Origin: Shinisaurus crocodilurus
Taxonomy: Eukaryota > Chordata > Lepidosauria > Squamata > Shinisauridae
Assembly (NCBI GenBank): GCA_021292165.1
Contig: CM037880.1
Coordinates: 136,216,564 to 136,280,563 of the forward strand
Length of the DNA: 64,000 nt
Direction of reading: 5' to 3'
Of the stretch, positions 55,961-64,000 are shown piece after piece. Position 1 is the first letter of the stretch. Each line of letters opens with the position of its first letter. The notes beneath the pieces were generated by a model. That model was given only the letters and a program-made list of their open reading frames with translations, was not told where the DNA came from and did not search any database. The translations under genes and the position numbers were made by a program.

Positions 55961-56800
55961 CCACACATAATAAAACCGTCTTCCCAAATTAACAAAAGTT
56001 ATTTTCCCAGTGCTAGAAAGAGCAGAAAAAAGTGGAGAACTGATAAGATTAGGGGAAAGTGGACCAAGGGACTTAAGGAAAATGCTTTACCAGAATAATG
56101 GAAGGAGGAAATGGCACATATTAAATCTTAAACAAGACTATTTCCAGGAAAATTATTGCTAACTAACATTCTACGACCCTGTTGTATCTATGTCTTAGTT
56201 CTTCCCTTAATTCTACTGAGATATTAGTTCCTGCTGTTGCTGATAACAGGGGAAAGATAAAAAGGTAACTTAGAGCAAGTAAGCAGCTAGAATAAAGTTG
56301 AATCTAGGCAAAGGCAATTCAAACAAGAGGCGAAAGGTGAATTAAACTGCATTTTTCATCTATATCTATGACACCACTATGGATATAGATTTAAGACTGA
56401 TTCAGCAAAAGATTCTGCATAGGATACATTAAACTCCAGTAGAATGTTTAAAATAAATGATGGATTGCTACTGATGCCTCCTGGAGGTATGGGGGAGCCA
56501 CTTTCAGGCATATGTGCTGGGAATACCCAGTATGTGTTGGGTTCTGGGAAGAAGTGCGTAAACCTATTAATTCATTAATTGGGTCCTAAGAAAAGGTGGG
56601 AAATGGTCTTTCAAAGTGTTGGCATTAGGATACGCCCCGGGTCTTTGGAATATAAAGAAAGAATAAAAGTCTTGGATCTGAAGAGTGGCATTGGTTGCTA
56701 AAAGGGTAGATACTGTTTAAATGGAAATGACCAAACCCAAGCAGAAAATACCTGGATGTTAGAATTAGTGGGGCTGGTAGCCAAGGGTGCATATAGTGTA
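55961..56800 (+). other. Possible degraded L1-type sequence
   Basis: Broken frames around 56380-56660 (KILHRIH..PVECLK, CAGNTQYVLGSGKKC) are reminiscent of the tail of L1/Tx1 ORF2, but no block is long enough to be sure. Otherwise unique AT-rich DNA. Confidence 0.25.
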
Positions 56801-56802
56801 AG

Positions 56803-56873
56803 ACTTCCCCAACCTGGCTCCCTCCAGATGTGCTGGACTGCAGCTGCCACCAGGTTGGGGAAGGCTGGTATAA
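56803..56873. mobile_element. Family F mini-hairpin
   Basis: gacttccccaacctggctcc and its complementary end ccaggttggggaaggctg flank only about 35 bp (ccagatgtgctggactgcag). It is an internally deleted family F element of 71 bp. Confidence 0.65.
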
Positions 56874-56879
56874 AGTATA

Positions 56880-58585
56880 AACCAGACTTGACGTAAAATA
56901 CATCTTTGCATTTGCATAGGTTTTTAAAAATGCAAATAGCACCCTGGCTGGGGAGTGGGAGGGGGGCTGGTAATTATCAGAATTGCAGCAGATGGGGAGG
57001 GGAAGTTCAATCCTTTCCTTCCCTGCTGCGGCCCTGATGAAAATGGGTCCCTGGAATCTACTATTTGCATAGAGAAGAAAGCTCCTGTTAGTGCCAGTGG
57101 GTGCTTTCTTCCCGATGCAAAGAGCAGCTTCGGAGAAGTGTTTTCCTTAGCACCGCAGCAGGAAAGGGTTAAAATCCCCATCCCTGCATGTTGTGATCCA
57201 GAGAATTACCTCCTCCCCTTCAGGGACTGCTATTTGTATTTTAAAAAGCAAAACAGGAAAAAACCACCACCAACAGGGGGGGGGGAGCAAAAACAGGGGA
57301 AAATGCAGAGACTCATTTAACATCAGGTCTGTTTTAGACCATTTGAAGCCTGGAAGGGTGGTATAAAGAAATACAGGGAAGCTTTGTGGAGAAATACAAA
57401 ACATAGGAGGGTAGCAATACCACGTGGTCTTTTTGTTGTTTTCCTATTTTCTCTTCCACCTTTTTCTTTCTGCCCTATCTTTCTCTTATTATTTTCTCAT
57501 GTATTGTGCGTATGGATCTATACATGAATATGAGTACTGTATGTGGCTGAATGCATAAAAAGGTTTATAACAAGATCTAAAGACTTTTAGAGGGAGAAAC
57601 CTTTAGCAAACTTGAGATGTTAAGAACAATGTTGAAGGGAAGGTGAGATTAGGGAATTAAACAGGAATAAAACTATGCATATGATTAACTGTTTCAAAGT
57701 AACTTTTTATTGATTGACATGTTCATATTAAAATTAGGAAACCATAAATTTAAAGGTATACATTTCTTCCTGCAAACACATCATGGTGGCAAACTGTGAT
57801 TGGTGTCAATAGGCTTCCTTACCTTGTACTGGTTCCACCTTGGAGTCAAGCCTTTCAACCAGGGATGGCAAACGTGTGGCCCGCCCGATGTTGTTGACTG
57901 CAACTTCCATCAACCCTCATTATGCTGGCTATGCTGGCTAGGGCTCTAAAATACCTCTAAAAGTACCATGGAAGACTTGGGGGTGTTGATGAGTCATAAA
58001 CAGTTTTTTGTCTGCCTGCCCCTTTCAGTGGGGTTTGACAAAACATGAATGATGAGTGCTATTTTGCTGGTACTAGGCATCTTTCAAAAACTATAATGTA
58101 AAGAAAACATGGACATGAGAGAAAATGGGCTATTCCAGTTCTTCAAAGCATCTTTTCCCATTGGATATTTGCAGATAACCAAGCAGACTGCTTTAAGAAA
58201 GAAAATTTGTCATTGTTTGGGACCCATTTAAGGGAGCATTCAGATCACAATGTCTCATTCGCAAGAACTAACCATCTCTTCCACATCAATAAAAGCAGCA
58301 TTGCCTGGCTGTATCATTATCATGCTGCTGCATCTTGGCAGTATAATGCCTCATTTTGATAAGTAGTACATTAAAAGTGTAGCAAGAGTCCAAGCTAAGA
58401 TGGGAATAGCTTTCAACTCCCCCTACCCTGATTTATACCCCTCATCCACATGTCCCTTCAATATTTCAGAAAGAAAGATCTAAGGAGGCTTTCTTAGATC
58501 TGCCGTGCTGTCCTACAACCTGGTCCACTTAAAATCCAAAACAAAGAAAAAAATGATAATGTAAATATAATTTATAATAACAAAT
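56880..58585. other. Mostly unique sequence
   Basis: 57862-57945 (ccagggatggcaaacgtgtg, atcaaccctcattatgctgg) is a small eroded hAT-like fragment. 56940-57420 is GC-richer with several short frames but no recognisable protein. No gene called. Confidence 0.4.
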
Positions 58586-58587
58586 CA

Positions 58588-59330
58588 CCATAGCCAGTTC
58601 TTGGTGCCATACTTTAAGAAGGATATAGACAGATCGGAATAGGTTCAGAAGAGTGCAACAAAGATGAGCAGGGATATGGAAAACAATTCCTATGACTCTG
58701 AGGAAAGTTTGAAGGTGTTGGATAATAGGAACAACTCCACATGCTTCCAGGCTACGGGGTGATAATGTCTAGCTCATCCCCTTGGTGTCCTGTGACTTGA
58801 ATTAGTTCCTTTCTCCTCCTTCTCCTTCTCCTCTTCCTCCCTCCCTCTGCAACCAAGAACCAAGCAACATGTGCCTCCTCCATGACAGAAGCAAGTAAGT
58901 AACCATATTTCATGTTTTTCTTTCACATACTTGCACTCACACACCTACTTTAGAGGGTGCTTGTAGTTAAACCATGTCAGTCTTCTCCAACAACGTGTAT
59001 GAAAGAACTAATAAAAGTAACTTGATTTAGAACTTCTTTTAAATCAAGTTGCCTCTAGCCTGCGTTCATCATCGCCTATAAAACTAAATGTCGTGTTACT
59101 ACGCTTTCTTTGTATAAAGCAACTCTGCTGTTAGTCACACCAGACCAGCCTATCCAACAAAAGGAACTGAATATGTTTAGCCTAGAGAAAAGAGGACTGA
59201 GGGGAATCTAATACTGTAGTACTCTTCAAAGACCTGAAAGGCTATCACCTAGAAAAGGGCAAGGACTTGTTCTCTGCTACCCCAAAAAGCAGGACCAGAT
59301 CTAGTGGGCTTAAAATGACTATACTTCATA
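58588..59330 (+). mobile_element. CR1 3' fragment in two pieces
   Basis: 58592-58725 (ccagttcttggtgccatact, gttcagaagagtgcaacaaa) and 59160-59330 (ggaactgaatatgtttagcc, aaagaggactgagggg, caaagacctgaaaggctatc) are consecutive parts of the CR1 ORF2 tail. About 430 bp of unidentified DNA separates them. Confidence 0.75.
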
Positions 59331-62255
59331 CAGTTGATGCAACTTCATGAGGTGCTACCTTGTTCCATATTCACCACTTGCCTGATACAGATGCTGTAGT
59401 ACTGTGATGTGTCCTCCCCACCTGGCTACCACAGCACTTGTAGGTGTGGCAACATGTGGATTCCAAGCATTGGGGGGGGGGGCACACAACATCCTCAAGA
59501 AAAAACATGCCCCAAAATCATACCACAAATTTATCAGGGAAAACCCATTGCTTCCCTACCATATTGAGAAGAACCGCTTGTGCTCTGTATTTCTGTTTTG
59601 TTAAGATCAATATTATAAATTCTATTTTTCTCCATTTTCCCAAATTGTTTCATTTTCCCTAGGCCCATCAATCTGGTCTGTTTCTGTTGAGAACCTTCTA
59701 AGGGATATGTCCCATTTTTATAATTCAAAACTGTATTTACGGTCCTGAGTTCTCAGGACAGGGTGGGACAGAAATCCAAATCACCATAAGAGTATTTCAT
59801 GAATTAATTAATGATGCCCTGTTGCCACTTGTATTTGTTTCCTAGGAAACCAGCTTGCAAAATATTATTTGCCTAACATCAGGAGGTGCTGGGTTTGCTA
59901 TGTGTATGAGAGAAAATCATGCTATGAAAGAAAATCAAAACATACAACTTAGCCTGAAAAAAAATATATGAAGGAAATTACAGTGATCAAGGCATCTGTG
60001 TTGAAATACCATTTTTCTTGAAACAGCACTTGAAAGTTGATGATCTTCAAACATAATAAATCATATATATGTGACCCAAAAAGCTGCATGCTAATTATGA
60101 TCAAAAATTGATTTATGGTTAAATAAGTTCAAGCATATTTTTTTCCTAAAGCAATTATGATTCTATTCACTAGATGAAAGCTAGCATAATTACAGGCCAT
60201 TTTAAAAAATTACAGTTTCTTCAGTCTATTTGCCTCTTGGTAGAATAGCATTATGCAAAGATATTTAATGCTGCTTACTAGTAGCAAGAGATGGAGGGAA
60301 ATCTCCTTCCCCCTGTAATGCATTCTAAACAAATGAATAAAATTAAAATCCTTCTCCAGAGAATCGATATTGTGTGATTATCGTCCCCTGAATATGATAA
60401 TCACTGAAGATTCTAGGCTGTTCTGATAACTTTTTTCTTTGAAAGATCTGCAATGGGCTGGATTGATAGCTCTACATTTCTTTTCTTAGCCACAAGCTTA
60501 ACAATATACCAGGAGGACAGGGACCACAATTACTCAGATATCAATCCACAACAAAGTCAATGGGAAAAGTTACCTGTGGGTGGACAGGTGGGCTGGCTGT
60601 AGGTTGTAAAGCCAAGTTAAATGAATATGAATCAAAAGCATGCTGTTACCTTCCTGGAAGGTTAAAGTAGCTGAATTGAATGGGTGTTCTTGCTCTATGA
60701 AGCTTTTTAAAAGGCAAAAATGAGGATACATGTGAGCAGAGAAGTAAGGAAACTACTATGGGTGAGGATTGGTGAGTGTACAATAAAAGCCTCATCTAGA
60801 TAAGCCCTGTAACCCAAATTCCTACAACGTGGCTGGCTGTGGAATGCTGGGAGTTGTAGAACTTTTTTCTGTCTAAATATGCATTGGATTGCATCCTTCA
60901 TGTATTATATTTTTGGCCATTATATGTATTATATCCCCCCCCTTTTTTCATTATAGTATCAAGTAGTTTTGGTGGACCACTTAAAACAGTTTTCTGCAAA
61001 TCAAAGCACATATAATATAACCCATATGTTTACTTTGTTTTTTCATTTGGCATGAGTATCATCAAAACCAGCACTGTTTTATGAGAATCACAGGCCCTTG
61101 GCCAGACTTCTGAGAAGATCCTCTTTAACTGGTAATGGTTTACTGAAAATTAGTAAGATAGCACCAGCACTGTATTATGAAAATCATGGGCTCTAAGCTA
61201 GGGCCTTAATAGCCTCTGGGCCTTATTAGCCCTAAGCTATGGCCTTATTAGCCTGGTCAAACCAGCCTTTGGATTATTTCCAAAGGTTACTCTGATTCTT
61301 GTATGCCTTTTTACTCTTTCCCCCCTGTAAATAAAGTTAACACCTACCGGTACCTCAAGCGTGCCCTGCAAGGTCTGAGTCCTCTGGCTCAAGCTGAAGT
61401 GGGATGTAAGGGCTGGTGGCAACCTACTTTGGCAATTGTTTGTCCCTGCCTACACTACCTGGAGTTAGGGCAACCCCTTTCTTCCCTTCACAACCTACAT
61501 TGTTGCTGGGGGAGGGGCACAATTCGAACTGTTCAGCATGACTAGAATGATGGTATTTTGTTGACCATCAAGAAGCAAAAAACACAATGCCCTTGGCGAT
61601 TTTTCATATTAGTCAAATACAAGTGCTCCGCTCAGAGTGCTTGCCAGTGCCATATGTAGCAACAGAAATGACATATGTAAGCTGACAGAAATTAAAGGTC
61701 CTGTGAATATAAGGAGAACCCAGTCTGGCAACTGAGAAAAGCCTGTCCTCACTGACCTCGCTCATGTTGTACTTACTAATAGCTAGTGGAAAGAAGCTGA
61801 GATGTGTCAAGAATTGTGTGAAGAGTCGCTTTTAAAAATCAGCATGAAGACTAATCCAAGCCTTATTATAAAAGGGAGATCAAATAATTCAGTGTACAAT
61901 ATGTACAATGTGTGCTGTCGTTGCATAAACAGGGCAATGAGAAACCCTCCTGAACATGCCTAGAAGAAGCTGGGCAAAAAACTGTTCCAAATCTCTGTTT
62001 CAGCTTGCCTCCACTGGGAGCCAAATAGTAGCATTTTACTATGTACCTGAAGATGTAAACCACTTTCTGTGATTTAATCTCTCTTTCTGAATGAATGTTG
62101 TAGGCTGTGCTAGTACTTTATAATGGACAGCTGGTACCCAGATCATTTTACAGCCTCCACCTTAATTAACTTTATAAATTACATGACTCCATGCAGAGCT
62201 ATTGCCCTGAGTAAACTGTAAATTCATGGTGTTTCCCTATAACCAGCTTTAATCT
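59331..62255. other. Mostly unique AT-rich sequence
   Basis: 59970-60450 is repeat-free and has dense TAAT/ATTA and ATGCAAAG-like words, the look of a conserved non-coding element. A family D right half lies at 60825-60900, and the phrase aaaagcctcatctagataag at 60786 is a family J or K end. No coding frame of note. Confidence 0.45.
60825..60900. mobile_element. Family D MITE, right half
   Basis: ggaatgctgggagttgtaga, tctgtctaaatatgcattgg and attgcatcc match the right arm of family D. The left arm is lost. Confidence 0.55.
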
Positions 62256-62257
62256 AG

Positions 62258-62396
62258 GTTAGCCTTCCCCAGCCTTGTGTCCTTCAGATATTTTGGACTT
62301 CAACTCCCATCAGCCTCAGCCAGCATGGCCAATGGTCAGGAATCCTGGGAGTGGTAGTCCAAATCTTCCAGAGGACACTAGGTTGGGAAAGGCTGA
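62258..62396. mobile_element. Family F hAT-like MITE
   Basis: Left tagccttccccagccttg and right aggttgggaaaggctg ends, with arms through ttttggacttcaactcccat and gggagtggtagtccaaa. Flanking 8-mers ATCTAGGT and ATTTAACT match at 5 of 8, both with TA at positions 4-5. Confidence 0.75.
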
Positions 62397-63209
62397 TTTA
62401 ACTCATATGTGGGCTTAACTCCTGCTATTGTAAATGCTGAGGAACTGTTCTCACTTAGTTAATCCAATGCATAATTATTCATTACACTGTTACTACTAGC
62501 ACTGGCTGATTTGAATCTGTTCTAGGTTAACAAAAGCACAACAGAAGTGGGTCAACCACTGCCATATTTTTTTTAAAAAGGACTTTAATGTATTCACTGT
62601 TGACTAGCAGCCCAGAGCCATTTGACACAGGCTGGTGTCTGAACATATCATTGTTGATTTTATTTTTTAAAAAATCCCACCTTTCAACTGGAGTAGTTTA
62701 CAAGGAGGCTGACAGCAAGGTTCAAATTGCCAAACAGAGGTTAATAACAAGCGCAATCAAAACACAATAAAAGCTGTGACAAACACCTGTAGTCTGAAGT
62801 AGCTCAATGGTGTGCCCTAGAGCATCTGGTAAGTTGCCACCTCAGGGGAACCTGAATAGATTTATCTCATCTCTTTCCCAATATGCATCCAAAAATGTAA
62901 GCTCTTTTTAATAATGGGCTAACTGTTTCAAACTAGCTGAGCCTTTTGAGATGTAAGTTAAACATAACAAACACCACAATCTGCCTCCAGCTGCAGAAAA
63001 CAGATGGATTCAGTAGAATTAAAACACAGAGCACCTTAAATGAGTTTAAAACAAGCAATAACAAAATAAACTACAACAAACTAAAACAAGTGCGGAGTTC
63101 CGGTGAAAACAACCTCCGTTGCCATCTTGGGTTACTTGGGTTATGCCCCCCATTATAAATGAGAAAAGTAATTTGGAGATCAAGATCATCACCTCTAACG
63201 ACTTGATTG
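62397..63209. other. Mostly unique sequence with a LINE tail
   Basis: 62660-62800 (aatcccacctttcaactgga, tttacaaggaggctgacagc, aacacaataaaagctg) resembles an L2-type 3'UTR in reverse. The rest has no recognisable feature. Confidence 0.4.
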
Positions 63210-63217
63210 ATCTAGAC

Positions 63218-63315
63218 CAGTGTTCTCCAACCTTGGGTTCCCAGATGTTTTTGGCTGGGGCATGCTGGGAGTTGTAGGCCAAAAACATCTGGGGACCCAA
63301 GGTTGGAGAACACTG
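63218..63315. mobile_element. Family A hAT MITE, internally deleted
   Basis: Starts CAGTGTTCTCCAACCTTGG and ends ttggagaacactg, but one inner arm is missing, leaving 98 bp. Flanking 8-mers ATCTAGAC (63210-63217) and GTCTAGAC (63316-63323) match at 7 of 8, centred on TA. Confidence 0.85.
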
Positions 63316-63719
63316 GTCTAGACCCTGTTGAAGTTGTCTCTCCTCGTAATGATGATGTAGGCGCACAGGAGCCAAAGGACCTAGTGATGTCTGGGATCTT
63401 GATCAAGTGTAAATCTCATGCAAGGGGAAGGATTCCTTTGATAAGGAGGAAAAGATGTTAATAGACACTTTTAGTCACCTCCCTTTGACAGTACAAAATG
63501 AAAATTTGATAAATCTGGAGCATCTGAAATCTCATCCGATGGACATACAAATAAGGAAAAGAGGAGATTCCATCTATAAGGAGACGGCATGGTAGACCGA
63601 CCATGAGGCCACCGTCGCTCCCTGAGAAAACAATCGGAAAATTGTGGAGGGAACAGGCTCTTCAAGTTGTCAGGTGATTGCAGAAATAAACCCTATAGCA
63701 ACCAAATTTGACTGGAGCA
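63316..63719. other. No recognisable feature
   Basis: Unique sequence; no coding or repeat signal. Confidence 0.35.
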
Positions 63720-63728
63720 ATCATGATG

Positions 63729-63773
<45 letters not shown>

Positions 63774-63830
63774 AATTTTATTTCTTACCCACCTCTCCGT
63801 CTAGATCGAGGCGGGTTTAGCTCTTCCACC
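63720..63830 (-). mobile_element. LINE 3' tail with (ATC)n
   Basis: A GAT tract (63733-63771) adjoins aattttatttcttacccacc and tctccgtctagatcgagg, the complement of an L2-group 3'UTR. On the minus strand the UTR comes first and the ATC/TGA repeat is its tail. Confidence 0.6.
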
Positions 63831-64000
63831 AGCAAATACTGTGGCAAATAAAGCACATACTTGGCTTGGCATGAGGGAAATAATGCATGTTCCAGAGTAA
63901 TTCCATTAGGTAGTTTATGCTAACCAGTCCCTTGAATATTCCATTTCACAACTTCTTAACAGCTTATCTTTCTATGGATTCAAAATTATCTGCATGAAGG

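Noticed and set aside
56955..57404. Overlapping frames of 85-121 codons in GC-richer sequence
   Set aside because: No domain, no splice or promoter context and no consistent frame preference; left as unannotated.

Overview
The window reads as intergenic or intronic DNA from a non-avian reptile, most likely a squamate. The evidence is the repeat mix: CR1 and L2 LINEs with typical 3' ends, an RTE-like LINE, L1 scraps, tRNA-derived SINEs sharing a MIR-like core, and very many short palindromic DNA transposons. The taxon is an inference, since no host gene is present to anchor it. I found no host protein-coding gene, no true tRNA or rRNA gene and no CRISPR array. The open frames either belong to transposons or are chance frames in GC-rich repeats.

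Layout. 0-5 kb holds an internally deleted Ty3/gypsy gag-pol remnant (minus strand), an undescribed stretch, a possible Penelope-like tail and a solo LTR. 5-10.3 kb is dense in hairpin elements, including a nested pair (7.9 kb), a GC-rich palindromic repeat (8.6-9.15 kb) and a block of inverted repeats (9.45-10.29 kb). 11.2-17.1 kb has two hAT copies of one family, one carrying about 0.5 kb of CpG-rich cargo, around a chimeric CR1 that keeps ORF1 and the 3' end but has lost most of ORF2. 18-27.6 kb is a patchwork of small DNA transposons, an L2 fragment, a Tigger-like element and a hAT whose ends are packed with ACTCG motifs. 29-36.6 kb carries L2, L1, SINEs, a 129-bp inverted duplication and an L2 split by a second GC-rich palindromic copy. 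38.9-43.8 kb contains a CR1 split by a Harbinger-like MITE and the longest coding remnant of the window, a 5'-truncated RTE-like LINE whose reverse transcriptase is broken by only two frameshifts and one stop. 44-59 kb repeats the same families, including a second ACTCG hAT and a second RTE-like tail. 59.3-62.3 kb is mostly unique AT-rich sequence with one stretch that looks like a conserved non-coding element.

The elements do not form a pathway. Their value is as a record of nested insertions. Target-site duplications can be read directly at many of them, which gives firm element boundaries, superfamily assignments and relative ages. In the feature list the palindromic families are given working letters (A to M) that are local to this answer.
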